Positions 49,370 through 58,791 of a stretch of 64,000 bases of DNA are shown piece after piece; position 1 is the first letter of the stretch, and every line of letters begins with the position of its first letter. Below the pieces are notes generated by a model. That model was not told where the DNA came from, made no database searches, and saw only the letters and a program-made list of their open reading frames with translations. This DNA comes from JALOLG01 sp963776935. Lineage in GTDB: Bacteria; Actinomycetota; Acidimicrobiia; Acidimicrobiales; Ilumatobacteraceae. The position numbers were made by a program, and so were the translations under genes. Where the stretch lies: positions 186,001-250,000 of the forward strand of contig CAVZOP010000009.1 of NCBI GenBank assembly GCA_963776935.1, given 5' to 3'.

Positions 49370-50419
49370 TCAGAGCCAGTAGCCGTTGACGTCGAGCAGC
49401 ACGTGCGTCGAACCCGTTTGGTCGCCGCACCACACCCTGACGAAACGGTTGGCGTCGAGCTTGGCGATCAGTCCGTTGGCGATCGACTGGTCGGCGCCGG
49501 ACCAGTTGATCGCCGACGTCGTGAACGTCCCCGCGTCCCCCGGCGTGAGGGCCAGGAAGTTGGGGCCGGTGGTCCCGGTCACCGTGAGGTTGCAGGCGAT
49601 CGCGGTCGCGCCGACCGGAACGACATCGGATGCGATGACCGCCCCGCTGCCGTTGGCGCGGCTGTCTTTGACGAGAACGAGACGGCTGGAGTTCGGATCG
49701 AGCAGGCCCGGATCGGGGGCCGTCGCCCGCGAGTCGTAGACGCGGACCGGGTTGATCGGAAAGAACCGGCCGGCGTCCGCCGTCACGTACCCGATCCTCA
49801 CGCCCCAGAGGAGATGCGTGGCGTCCATGGGCGCGTTGACGATCACGAAGTACGCCGCCGCCCGTTCGTCCACGATGGCACCGGCGGCCGCCGCGGCGAC
49901 CGGCGCGGTGTAGGTCTGCACGAGCGGCGAAGGTGGCAGGGCGTTCGTGTTCACCTGAGCGACAGGCAAGAAGCCGGTGTCACCAAGGGATGAGCGTTGG
50001 CAGACAAGGCGAATGAGGGTGTTGTCGGCGTCGGGGTGCGTCGCGTAGACGACCATCTCGGTGATGCGGGCGCCGTGGGGGAGCACGACCGAAGCCGTGA
50101 ACCCGCCTCCGCTGACGGTACGGAGGTCGCCGACGACCGAGTTGTAATCCGGCACCGGCTGGAACGGCTTGAAGTCGATCCCGGCGATGCTCACGTAGCG
50201 CGTGCCGGGCGTGGTCGGAGCGGGGATGGCCTCCGGGACGTCGACCGCTCCGGTGACGAACGACGGATCGGTCGTCGGTCCGCTCGTATCGCTGGAACCC
50301 GGGGCGGCCAGCGCGTCGCCGGCTCCACTCAGGGCGACGCCGGCGCCGGCGGCGGCCGCGGCGCCGAGCGCCGAGCGCCGGCTGATTCGAGCAGGATCGT
50401 GGCGATTCGGCATGGTCAT
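49370..50419 (-). CDS. Tat-exported surface protein with repeated beta domain
   Basis: A 349-residue protein. Tat signal RISRRSALGAAAAAGAGVAL precedes a mature region with VSIAGIDFKPFQPVPDYNSV and a C-terminal RVYDSRATAPDPG, IACNLTVTGTTGPNFLALTP, GSTHVLLDVNGYWL, the hallmark of a beta-rich extracellular domain widespread in Acidimicrobiia and other actinobacteria, function unknown. It probably acts at the cell surface. Start is ATG 50419 or 50413. Confidence 0.7.
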   Translation of the reverse strand: MTMPNRHDPARISRRSALGAAAAAGAGVALSGAGDALAAPGSSDTSGPTTDPSFVTGAVDVPEAIPAPTTPGTRYVSIAGIDFKPFQPVPDYNSVVGDLRTVSGGGFTASVVLPHGARITEMVVYATHPDADNTLIRLVCQRSSLGDTGFLPVAQVNTNALPPSPLVQTYTAPVAAAAAGAIVDERAAAYFVIVNAPMDATHLLWGVRIGYVTADAGRFFPINPVRVYDSRATAPDPGLLDPNSSRLVLVKDSRANGSGAVIASDVVPVGATAIACNLTVTGTTGPNFLALTPGDAGTFTTSAINWSGADQSIANGLIAKLDANRFVRVWCGDQTGSTHVLLDVNGYWL

Positions 50420-50584
50420 CCCATCCGCCGGGTCGCCGTTCGGCGATGGACCCGGCACGCGCAGCGTACGCTCCGGCCGTCCTCCGGAGAAGGACATGTG
50501 CCGCCTCGGCGATCCCCGTCGCCTCGTTCGCCGGAGATGGCCGCGGCCATGTGCGGAAAGTTTTGAGTTCCGCGATGAGTTTTC

Positions 50585-51109
50585 GTGTCCGACGCGGTTT
50601 CAACTCGTATGACGCAGCTTCTCGAAGTAAACGCTGGGATCGCCGGTGCCGCCTTCGCCGAGCGCCTCGAGCCGTACCGCCGCGAGCTGCACGTGTACTG
50701 CTACCGGATGCTCGGGTCCTTGGAAGCGGCCGATGAGCTCGTTCGGGATGTGTTCGATACGGCGTGGCACCAGCGCGATCGTCTCGAGTCCGATTGGTGG
50801 TTACGGGCCTGGCTGTATCGCATCGCGACGACCGCCTGCCTCGATGCGCTGGGGACGAGCACTCGCCGTGCGTCGTCGCCGAGTTCGGTCGGCGCCGCTC
50901 CGACCGGCGAAGCGATCGACATGCCGTTTGTCGCCGCCCTCCAGCTGCTCCCACCCAGGCAGCGGGCGGCGCTGATCCTGCGCGACGTGCTGGGCTGGTC
51001 GATGCGCGAGACCGCTGGGCTGCTCGATACGACGATCGTCGCCGCCAACAGTGCACTTCAACGGGCGCGGGCGGCGATGCAGGAGCATCCGCCCTCCGGG
51101 CTGGAGTGA
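50585..51109 (+). CDS. ECF sigma factor, SigG/ECF41-like, short form
   Basis: A sigma-70 factor of up to 174 residues. Region 2 is YRRELHVYCYRMLGSLEAAD, ELVRDVFDTAWHQRDRLES and WLYRIATTACLDAL, region 4 is LLPPRQRAALILRDVLGWSM, ETAGLLDTTIVAANSALQRA. It resembles SigG/ECF41 factors but lacks their usual C-terminal SnoaL-like domain, so its activity is probably controlled differently. Start is GTG 50585 or ATG 50609. Just upstream, GCGGAA (near 50551) and TTCCGC form an inverted repeat in a GGAA-type -35 context. It diverges from the surface protein gene. Confidence 0.8.
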   Translation: MSDAVSTRMTQLLEVNAGIAGAAFAERLEPYRRELHVYCYRMLGSLEAADELVRDVFDTAWHQRDRLESDWWLRAWLYRIATTACLDALGTSTRRASSPSSVGAAPTGEAIDMPFVAALQLLPPRQRAALILRDVLGWSMRETAGLLDTTIVAANSALQRARAAMQEHPPSGLE

Positions 51110-51125
51110 GTGAGAGCCTGGAGTG

Positions 51126-52436
51126 TTAGAGGTGGTCGACGAACCAGTCGCGGGCCAACTCCGCCACCTGGTCCAGAGTCCCCGGCTCCTCGAACAGGTG
51201 GCTGGCTCCCGGGACGACGGCCAGGCGGTTCTCGCACCGGAGCTGGGCCTGGGCGTGGCGGTTCATCCCGAGCACCGCCTCGTCGTGGCTGCCGACGATG
51301 AGCAGCGTCGGCGCCGTCACCGCCGCCAGCCGGCGGCCGGCCAGGTCGGGCCGACCGCCTCGCGACACCACAGCAGCGACATTCGCGCCGAGCGTGGCGG
51401 CGGCCCACAGTGCCGCGGCGGCGCCGGTGCTGGCGCCGAAGTACCCGATCGGGCGTCCCGCGGTCGTGGGATCCCTCCGCACCATCCGGGTCACGTCGAT
51501 GAGTCGGCGGCCGAGCAGCTCGACGTCGAAGACGTTCACCCGGTCCTGTTCCTCCTCGACGGTGAGTAGGTCGAACAGCAGCGTCCCCAACCCGGCACGG
51601 TTCAGTACCTCGGCGACGAATCGATTGCGGCTGCTGTGCCGGCTGCTCCCGCTCCCGTGGGCGAACACCACCGTCCCGGTCGCCGCGTCCGGAACGGTGA
51701 GGTGTCCGGCGAGATGGATCGCACCGGCCACGATCTGGACCTCTTCGTCGCGCGCCAGCGACGTTGTCGGATCGGCGGGCGGGGATGCGCCGGTGGCGGC
51801 GAACGTCGCCCCGCGGGCGAGGCACTCGACGACGTGCTCGTCGGTCGTCGGCGAGAAGTCCGAGTACCACTGGCCCACCGAGGCGAACCGGTCCGGCATC
51901 GCCAGGCAGATCAGTTCGTCCACGACGGCGCCGAAGCGCTCCGACGAACCAGGTGGTGCCACCGGGACGGCCAGTACCACGCGTGACGCACCATGGGCGC
52001 GGGCGACCTGGCAGGCAGCCAGCGCCGTCGACCCCGTCGCCACGCCGTCGTCGACCACGATTGCGGTGCGTCCGATCAGCGGGACCCGCCGTCGTTCGCC
52101 CCGGAACCGTCGTGCACGACGTTCGAGCTCGATCCGTTCGGTCGCCTCCACGGCAGCGAACTGCTCGTCGGTGATGTGGGCGTGGCGCACCACCTCGTCG
52201 TTGACGACCCGCACACCGTCTTCGCCGATGGCACCCATCGCCAGCTCCGGCTGGTACGGCACCCCGAGCTTGCGAACCACGATCACGTCGAGCGGCGCGC
52301 CGAGTGTTCGGGCGACTTCCAGCGCAACCGGAACCCCGCCGCGCGGCAGGCCGAGCACGACGACGTCCTGACCGCGCATCGGCTCGAGGCGCGCGGCGAG
52401 TCGACGTCCGGCGTCGATGCGGTCGATGAACATCAT
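51126..52436 (-). CDS. Phosphoribosyltransferase fused to alpha/beta hydrolase
   Basis: A 436-residue fusion. The N-terminal half is a type I phosphoribosyltransferase-like domain (VVLGLPRGGVPVALEVARTL, then TAIVVDDGVATGSTALAA with the PRPP loop). The C-terminal half is an alpha/beta hydrolase of dienelactone-hydrolase type (GTVVFAHGSGSSRHSSRNRF, GYFGASTGAAAAL with nucleophile Ser, IVGSHDEAVL, GASHLFEEPG). Mycobacterial Rv0571c, a dormancy-regulon gene, has the same fusion. The ATG at 52436 is preceded by GGAGGTGGCAG. The substrate is unknown. Confidence 0.85.
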   Translation of the reverse strand: MMFIDRIDAGRRLAARLEPMRGQDVVVLGLPRGGVPVALEVARTLGAPLDVIVVRKLGVPYQPELAMGAIGEDGVRVVNDEVVRHAHITDEQFAAVEATERIELERRARRFRGERRRVPLIGRTAIVVDDGVATGSTALAACQVARAHGASRVVLAVPVAPPGSSERFGAVVDELICLAMPDRFASVGQWYSDFSPTTDEHVVECLARGATFAATGASPPADPTTSLARDEEVQIVAGAIHLAGHLTVPDAATGTVVFAHGSGSSRHSSRNRFVAEVLNRAGLGTLLFDLLTVEEEQDRVNVFDVELLGRRLIDVTRMVRRDPTTAGRPIGYFGASTGAAAALWAAATLGANVAAVVSRGGRPDLAGRRLAAVTAPTLLIVGSHDEAVLGMNRHAQAQLRCENRLAVVPGASHLFEEPGTLDQVAELARDWFVDHL

Positions 52437-52516
52437 CTGCCACCTCCCTGCCATGTCAACGTTGTCACCGTGGGCGACGTTGCGCCAGACCGAGCGTCGG
52501 ATGGCGACGCGGGCCG

Positions 52517-53646
52517 TCAGCGTGACGGGGCAAAGGAGCGGGCGCGCTGCATCGTCGAGATGAGCGCGAGTGTCGATTCCGCGCCTTGATCGAGATTGAC
52601 GCCCTGCAACTGCAGGCCGTCGAAGCCGCCACCGGAGTCGTCGTCGTGCATCGGCAGCCCGGTGTCGTTGTCGCCGGTGAACCAGCCGGCAGCGGCGGCG
52701 ACACCCCGCGACCAGGCGTGATCGCCCGTCACGGAATAGGCCCGCCAGCAGGCGTCGGCCATCGCTGCCGCTTCGATCGGGCGTTGGTCGAACTGCGGGC
52801 CGTCGTCATAGGGCCCGCGCCCACCGGTCCCGGTGACCGACAGGTGCCCGTTGGGTGTCTCCAGCTCGAGCAGCCAGGCCAGCATGGTGAGACCGCGATC
52901 GATGGCCGCGCCGCGGTCGAGTGCCGCACCAGCCGCGATCACCGCTTCGGCGAGCGCAGCGTTGGCGTAGGTGAGGCGAGGTTCGGGCCACGGCCAGTCG
53001 CTGCCCGAGATCGTGCCGATCACGTCCAGGGCGTCGACGAGCAAACCTCTGGCCGTGCGGTGGTGGGGGTCGCGTGCCAGCACATCGGCAGCGCCGAGCG
53101 CGGCGAACGCCATCGCCGCGGCGAGCGTGAACGCAGCCGGGCACCGTTGTCGAAACCCCCGAGTGCCCATTGCCGCATCGACGGGTCGGTGTGCTGGGTC
53201 GCCGCGGTGCCGAGCCCCCACAAGCTGCGCCCCCAGCAATCGTGGGTGTCGTACCGATCGATCCAATGACCGTTGCGATCCATCCTGTTGCGACTCCGTC
53301 CCCCGACGCCTTGGGCTTCGAGGACGAAGCTGAGGGCGAGACGGCTGAGCCGATGAGCGGACCCGGCGTCGGATTCGCGCGAGCTGACGACGAGCAGGCG
53401 GGCGTTGTCGTCGGTGCAGTACCCGCGCTCCTTGCGACGTCGGGCCCCGACCGGGTGCGACGCGAGACCGCGGTGGTCGCTCATCCGATCCAGGTGTTCG
53501 AACGACCTGATCGCGGAACGGGATGTTTGGCGCGCGTGCAACGTGAGCTCCTCGACGTGAATAGGTCGAGGCGTCGAGCCTGCACTGGTCGACAGCGCTG
53601 CGGCCGTCCTGCCCAAACGAGGCGACTCTTCCAGCAGTCCGCCCAC
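52517..53646 (-). CDS. Alpha/alpha-toroid glycosidase-like protein, one frameshift
   Basis: About 370 residues over two frames. The first has KERGYCTDDNARLLVVSSRE, then NRMDRNGHWIDRYDTHDCWG and SLWGLGTAATQ. After a break near 53105-53120 the second has AMAFAALGAADVLA, WPWPEPRLTYANAALAEAVI, GHLSVTGTGGRGP and GFDGLQLQGVNLDQGAESTL. The family is often annotated loosely as glycosyltransferase but has an alpha/alpha-barrel pattern; it commonly lies next to GT4 genes. Start is uncertain; MSDHRGL may be nearer the true N-terminus. Confidence 0.65.
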
Positions 53647-53777
53647 CCTACCCGGAACGGGTCCTCGAACGTCCCTGCCTCGGGCCGCAGAGGCGTCGAA
53701 ATGGCCGCTCAGCAGCGGGCGCGTAGCGTGTCGAGACGGGGACCATCGAGCTCGTCGAGCGCTCCCCGGCGGCGACC

Positions 53778-54405
53778 ATGCCGAGGATCAGCGACATCGT
53801 CGGGCATCGGTGGACCGGTCGGGAGCGGCAAGACCGCTCTCGTCGCCGCGCTGTGCCGCCTGCTGGCCGACTCGGTGAGCACCGTCGTCGTCACCAACGA
53901 CATCTTCACCACCGAGGACGCCGAAGCGCTACGGCGGATGGGGGTGCTGGCCGACGAGCGCATCCGGGCGGTCGAGACGGGCGCCTGCCCGCACACGGCG
54001 ATCCGCGACGACATCTCGGCCAACGTCGACGCCGTCGAACAGCTCGAGGCGGCGAACGCGCCGGTGGCGTTGACGCTGATCGAGAGTGGTGGCGACAATC
54101 TCACCGCGATCTTCAGCCGCGCCCTCGTCGACCGCCAGATCTTCGTGATCGACGTCGCCGGCGGCGACAAGGTGCCGCGCAAGGGTGGACCAGGCGTGAC
54201 GACGGCCGACCTGCTGGTGATCAACAAGACCGATCTGGCGCAGTTCGTGCATGCCGATCTCGGCGTGATGGACCGCGACGCGAAGGCCGGCCGCGGCGCC
54301 TTGCCGATCGCCTTCACCTCCCTCGTCGAGCCGAACGGTGCCGTTGCCGTTGCGGATTGGGTGCGCGCTCAGCTGACCGCCTGGCAGTCGGCCGCTCGAC
54401 GCTGA
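53778..54405 (+). CDS. ureG: Urease accessory GTPase UreG, one frameshift
   Basis: About 209 residues. The P-loop is GIGGPVGSGKTALVAALC, then VVVTNDIFTTEDAEALRRMG, AVETGACPHTAIRDDISAN, LIESGGDNLTAIFS, VIDVAGGDKVPRKGGPGV and LVINKTDLA, all of the UreG hallmarks including the CPH motif. The first ten residues (MPRISDIVG) are in another frame; the GGG at about 53808-53811 seems to have one extra G. UreG loads nickel into urease with UreD/F. No urease structural gene lies in the window. It is followed by ureD after 11 bases. Confidence 0.88.
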
Positions 54406-54416
54406 ACGCCGATGCC

Positions 54417-55097
54417 ATGATCGACGCCGCGACCGAGATCGAAGTCGGGACGGACGCTCGCGGTCACACCGTCGTGCGACGAATGCGCTGCGAGGTACCG
54501 ATGTTGGTGCGCGTCGTCGAGTCAGCCGCGCCCACGCTCGCGCTCGCCATGGTGAACGGAGCGGCCGGCCCGCTCGGCGGCGACCGCCTGCGATTCCGGC
54601 TCGAGCTGCAGCCGGGGTCGCGTGTCGTCGTCCGCTCGGTGGCGGCCGCGATGGCGCAGCCGGGGCCCGGGGGTGAACGATCCGAACTGGCGCTCGACCT
54701 CGTGGTCGGCGACGGGGCGACGCTCGACTGGCGCCCCGAACCGATGGTGAGCGTGCTCGGCAGCGACCACCGCACGATGGTCCGGCTCACCGCGGCCGAC
54801 TCGTCGACGGTCACGCTGCGCGGGGCGGTTTCGCTCGGCCGTCACGGCGAACCGCCCGGCCGGCTCGCGCTCCGCCAGCGCGTCACGATCTACGGTATCG
54901 CCGTGCTCGACCACGAGACGGAGTTCGCCCCTGGCATGTTGCTCGGCCCCGGCGCCCACGGGCCGGCGCGGATGGTCACCTCCGAGGTTGTCATCGGCGA
55001 CGTCCTTCCCGAGCCCGGCGCGGCGGTCGGAAACGGCTGCGTCCGGGCCACTTTCCATCTCTCGCGACGCTGCGCTCTGGTCACCATGAGCGCCTGA
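54417..55097 (+). CDS. ureD: Urease accessory protein UreD
   Basis: A 226-residue protein. Its architecture (LGGDRLRFRLELQPGSRVVV, RSVAAAMAQPGPGGERSELA, DWRPEPMVSVLGSDHRTMVR) and GRHGEPPGRLALRQRVTIYG is that of UreD, the scaffold that binds apo-urease. It follows ureG directly. The urease subunits and UreE/F must be elsewhere in the genome, or the pair is a remnant. Confidence 0.8.
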   Translation: MIDAATEIEVGTDARGHTVVRRMRCEVPMLVRVVESAAPTLALAMVNGAAGPLGGDRLRFRLELQPGSRVVVRSVAAAMAQPGPGGERSELALDLVVGDGATLDWRPEPMVSVLGSDHRTMVRLTAADSSTVTLRGAVSLGRHGEPPGRLALRQRVTIYGIAVLDHETEFAPGMLLGPGAHGPARMVTSEVVIGDVLPEPGAAVGNGCVRATFHLSRRCALVTMSA

Positions 55098-55227
55098 CGT
55101 CCGCGTCGGGCTTGTGTGCGGTGCCGCGTCGTGCGCCCGATTAGAACTGCGGGATCCGTACGTGCTTTCAACGATGGGTCGTCGCCACCGGCGCTCGCCG
55201 CCCCCGCACGGAGCGCGGGAGCGGGTG

Positions 55228-56253
55228 ATGAGTAGTTCTCTCGGGGTTGGCTTCCTCGGCGCGGGTCCCGTCACACAGGCGATCCACCTGCCGACGCTGG
55301 CCAGCCTGGGCGACCGCTTCCACGTCGTGAGCGTGATGGACATCGACGCCAATGTCGCCGACCGAGTCGCCGGCCGGTGTGGCGCCACATCCACGGCTGA
55401 GCCGGACGCGATCCTCGAGGATCCGCACGTCGACGTGGTCGTGGTGGGCAGCCCCCACCGCGCGCACGCAGCGCAGGTCATCGCCGCCTGCCAGGCGGGC
55501 AAGCGGGCGGTTCTCTGCGAGAAGCCGCTCGCCGTCAGCCATGCCGAAGCGGAACAGATCGAAGCCGCCGCATCGGCGTCCGGCACCACCGTCGTGGTCG
55601 GCGCGATGCACATGTACGACCCGGCCTACCGGGCCGCGCGGGAAGCGTGGGTCCAACACGGCGAGGAGGCGGTCTTCACGCAATCCACGATCCTATTGCC
55701 ATCCAACGACGTGTTCACCGACCAGTCCACGGAACCGGCGTCGGTCGCCGCGGCGAGAAGTAGCCGGGAGCCGATCACCGACGGCGTGCTGCTGCGCGAC
55801 GGCATCATCGGCCTCGCCATCCACAACCTGCCCCTGATCCGCCAGTTCCACCCTCGCCTCGGAGCGGTCGCGTCGGCGCGGTGGGTGCACCCCTTCGGGT
55901 ACGACATCGTGGTCAGCGACGACGACCACACGATCCAGTTGCTCGCCTACATGGGTGGAAGCTGGCCTCCCCATTGGACGTTCCGCGCCGTCGGTGGGGC
56001 CCACGAGCTCCGCGTCAGCTTCCCGCCGTCGTACGTGCTGGCCGGTTCGTCACGCGCCGAGTTGCTGGGCAGCGACAGCACGACGGTGTTCGAGTTCGAC
56101 GACAACGGCTACCAGCACGAGTGGATGGCACTGCACGACGCCGTGTTCGGAGCAACCGAGCGGGTGCCCGCCTTGGGCGACGTCGTCGACGACATCGTGT
56201 TCGCCCTCGACATCGCCGACCAGGTCGATCAGCTGCTGGGTGAACAGTCATGA
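55228..56253 (+). CDS. Gfo/Idh/MocA family oxidoreductase
   Basis: A 341-residue NAD(P)-dependent oxidoreductase. The nucleotide site is GVGFLGAGPVTQAIHLPTLA, with VVVVGSPHRAHAAQVIAACQ, AVLCEKPLAVSHAEAEQIEA characteristic of the family; the His of IIGLAIHNLPLIRQFHP is in the position of the catalytic-region His. Substrates are usually sugars or inositols. ATG 55228 follows GGGAG. Its ATGA stop overlap couples it to the next gene. Confidence 0.83.
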   Translation: MSSSLGVGFLGAGPVTQAIHLPTLASLGDRFHVVSVMDIDANVADRVAGRCGATSTAEPDAILEDPHVDVVVVGSPHRAHAAQVIAACQAGKRAVLCEKPLAVSHAEAEQIEAAASASGTTVVVGAMHMYDPAYRAAREAWVQHGEEAVFTQSTILLPSNDVFTDQSTEPASVAAARSSREPITDGVLLRDGIIGLAIHNLPLIRQFHPRLGAVASARWVHPFGYDIVVSDDDHTIQLLAYMGGSWPPHWTFRAVGGAHELRVSFPPSYVLAGSSRAELLGSDSTTVFEFDDNGYQHEWMALHDAVFGATERVPALGDVVDDIVFALDIADQVDQLLGEQS

Positions 56254-57062
56254 CGACCTGTACTGCTCGCGTCGACGGCACCGGCCCCGACGCCGTGCTG
56301 CACCGGACGGTGCTGGCCAGCCTGCCCAACCGTTACCGGCTCACCGATGGAGCGGCCGAAGTCGTGCTCGTGTCAGCTGGCGACGGGACCGACGTCGAGC
56401 GGCTGTGCGGCGAGGGAGCCCGGGCGGTGGTCGTCGACCGGCCCGGCCGGCTGTCGCCAGATGAGCTCGGCGCGACCGTCGAGACCGCTGCACGCAACGA
56501 CTGCATCGTGGCGGCCGCGCCGCGGTTCGCCCCTCGTCTCGCGGCCGCGCTCGAACCGCTGGAATCGATCGACGCGTTCGAGGGTGGCGACGTCGCGCTC
56601 CTGGAATCCGCGATCACCGGACACGACGAGTTCCCGTCACTACTCGTCGAACAGCTGGCGTCGGTGCGCACGATTCTCGGCGCCGTCGCGTCCGTTCGCG
56701 TGCTGCACTTCTCGGCGACGCACTACGTGGTGGATGCCACCATGGCCGACGACCAGCCGGCGCACGTCATCGTGAACGGCTTTGCATCGCCCTCCGGCGT
56801 CGACGAACTGAGTCTGCACGCGGTGGGCGCCCGGCAGCGCCTCGCGGTGCGCATCGATGCCGGCCCGCTGGCGCGCCCGGCGCGCATCGACTACTTCGAC
56901 CGGAACGGCCAGCATGCCCCGTGGCCGGTCCACCAGCACGCTCATCGCATCACGTTGGCGAGCCTGCACCAGGTGTTGACCGCCGGAGCCGGCGTTGTGC
57001 CCTACGGCCACGAAATGCTCCAGCACGATGTTCAATGCGCCGCGGCGCTGACGGGCCGATGA
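56250..57062 (+). CDS. Uncharacterised protein coupled to the Gfo/Idh/MocA enzyme
   Basis: A 270-residue protein not recognised. It has a Rossmann-like start (AAEVVLVSAGDGTDVERL, RAVVVDRPGRLSPDELG), then EGGDVALLESAITGHDEFPS, where position relative to its partner suggests a degenerate Gfo/Idh/MocA companion. The second half (VRVLHFSATHYVVDATMADD, RITLASLHQVLTAGAGVVPY) resembles the substrate-binding half of such proteins. No canonical GxGxxG is seen. It overlaps the preceding stop by 4 bases, so the two are expressed together. Confidence 0.6.
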   Translation: MTTCTARVDGTGPDAVLHRTVLASLPNRYRLTDGAAEVVLVSAGDGTDVERLCGEGARAVVVDRPGRLSPDELGATVETAARNDCIVAAAPRFAPRLAAALEPLESIDAFEGGDVALLESAITGHDEFPSLLVEQLASVRTILGAVASVRVLHFSATHYVVDATMADDQPAHVIVNGFASPSGVDELSLHAVGARQRLAVRIDAGPLARPARIDYFDRNGQHAPWPVHQHAHRITLASLHQVLTAGAGVVPYGHEMLQHDVQCAAALTGR

Positions 57063-57116
57063 CAGCATGGGGAGCAGCGGTGCGGTACGGCGCACGGCAA
57101 GATAGGAACAATCGGC

Positions 57117-57287
57117 GTGGATGACGCGTCCCAGCGAGATGACGTGCGGGTGCTGGTGCGAGCAGCCGACCGTCTCGACTCTCTGGCCGACACCGCGGAG
57201 CTGATGGGCGACGGCAGCGGAGCCGACCGGCTGCGCGCGGAGGCATCGCGCCGGCGTCTCCAGGCGATGGCCCTGCTCGACGACTGA
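57117..57287 (+). CDS. Short protein of 56 residues
   Basis: An open frame from GTG 57117 to TGA 57285-57287 encodes VDDASQRDDVRVLVRAADRL and an Ala/Arg-rich helical rest (DSLADTAELMGDGSGADRLR, AEASRRRLQAMALLDD). The protein is acidic to neutral and should be almost entirely helical. It is on the strand of the preceding gene pair and lies between them and the convergent HNH gene. It is too short for family assignment; it could be a small regulator or a chance frame. Confidence 0.4.
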   Translation: MDDASQRDDVRVLVRAADRLDSLADTAELMGDGSGADRLRAEASRRRLQAMALLDD

Positions 57288-57327
57288 CCGCGCCTGACTC
57301 GCCGCGCCTTCGGTTGTCGATCCGCGG

Positions 57328-58592
57328 TCAGCTGATTTCGGTGCCGTCGGGTCGGTAGGTGTGCCAGTAGCCGTGGTCGTCGCGGTGGACGCGGTAGCCG
57401 GTGTTCTTCAACCGGTTGTGGCGGCCGCATACGGGTGCGCCGTTGGGGCCGTTGGTGTGTCCGAGTCGGCCCCATTCGGTGAGGTGGTCGGCTTGGCAGT
57501 GTCGGATCGGTGCCGCACACCCGGCCACCACACAACGACTCGACTGCAACAAGATGGCTTGGCGGGCGTTGCCGGTGAACAGCCGTCGCCGGCGTCCCAT
57601 GTTGATCACCACCCCCGCCGAGTCGACCACCACCCGACGCACCTGTCCCCACATCATCGCCGCCACCACATCGCTCGGTGGGATCGGGATCCCTGACACC
57701 GTCTCGCACCGCCGCTGGCGCGGATCGGCTGGTGCGACCCGTCGCCGGTTCCGGCGAGGTAGCGCTCGAGGGTGGGGACGTCGATCACCAAGTTGACCAG
57801 CGGCACCGCGGCGGTGGCGTCCGGTGCGGTGGCGGCGGCACGTTCGAAGATCGCGTACATGGCGTCGAAGCGGCGTTGCGCATCCGAACGTGGCATCAAC
57901 GCATAGCAGGCCGCGTCACCGAAGCGGGCGAGGGTGTGTTCCCAGTCGGCGCTGAACTCGGCGTCGCAGAACCGTTCGAAGATCTCCGTCATCACCGCAC
58001 CCTGCGCCAACCCGCCGCGGGCGTGGAGATGGATCTCTTCGCCGACTTCGGCGATCCCGGCCCGACGTCCCTCATGGGCCGCTTCGGCGGACTTGTGGGC
58101 GCCGTCCAAGTCGGCCAGCATCTCCCACCGCCTGACGGTGATGCGGAACTCGTGATGCGACAACCTGGTCGCATTGTCGACCATCACCCCGGCCACATCG
58201 ACGAGTTGTGATCCGCAGCGCGGGTTGGCGAACGCCCGAGCGAGTTCGTGGGCTTGGGCGACACCGATCTCACCGGTCAACACCGCATCCCGAAACCGCA
58301 CATCGCTGGCGATCAGTGCTGCGGTGCGGATCCGGTCACGACACTCGGTGTCGGACCAGCGGCCCAACGCCCGACACCACCCGTTGACGTTGCTGTGGCC
58401 ATCACCACGATGCACACCACGGTCGCTGACTTCGCCGATCACCGCCGCCAACGCACCCTCGGCACGTCGGCGGACCTGTTCGAGGTGTTTGAACAACTCG
58501 GCCAACTCGCGCCCGTCGAGCCCCTTCAAGGACTCGACATCAAAGCCCCCAGGATCGAGCAACTCCTCGATCCCGAGCATCGTCTCGGTCAT
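57328..58592 (-). CDS. DUF222/HNH endonuclease-like protein, one frameshift
   Basis: About 420 residues. The N-terminal DUF222 part (GRELAELFKHLEQVRRRAEG, NVNGWCRALGRWSDTECRDR, GVAQAHELARAFA, GLAQGAVMTEIFERF) runs to about 57705. Then the frame shifts and the HNH domain follows (RCVVAGCAAPIRHCQADHLT, NGPNGAPVCGRHNRLKNTGY) with the CxxC...H...N...H pattern. This family is present in many copies in actinobacteria and is sometimes linked to mobile DNA, but no terminal repeats are seen here. ATG 58592 follows GGAGGTTTCAG. Confidence 0.82.
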
Positions 58593-58791
58593 CTGAAACC
58601 TCCGATCACACCAACCAACGATCGGGGGAAGCCGGACACCAACCACCCTAAACAGGGGGTGTAACAGAGGTCCTGACCAGGGCGTTTGTGGTACGAGCCG
58701 GACCGCAAAGCGTCTGGTGGTCGCCGTGCGAGATCGGGCGAACACGTCGACGAAACATTCGAGAAACGGTCTGTGCCTACCGTTGCGCGGC
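58593..58791. other. Divergent upstream region, 199 bases
   Basis: This gap separates the HNH gene from the acetamidase-like gene. It contains GGTCCTGACC (58669-58678), an even-spaced relative of the palindrome at 59915-59927, and GGTCTGTGCCTACC (near 58769) close to the ATG. Neither site is strong enough to assign. No small gene was found. Confidence 0.3.
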
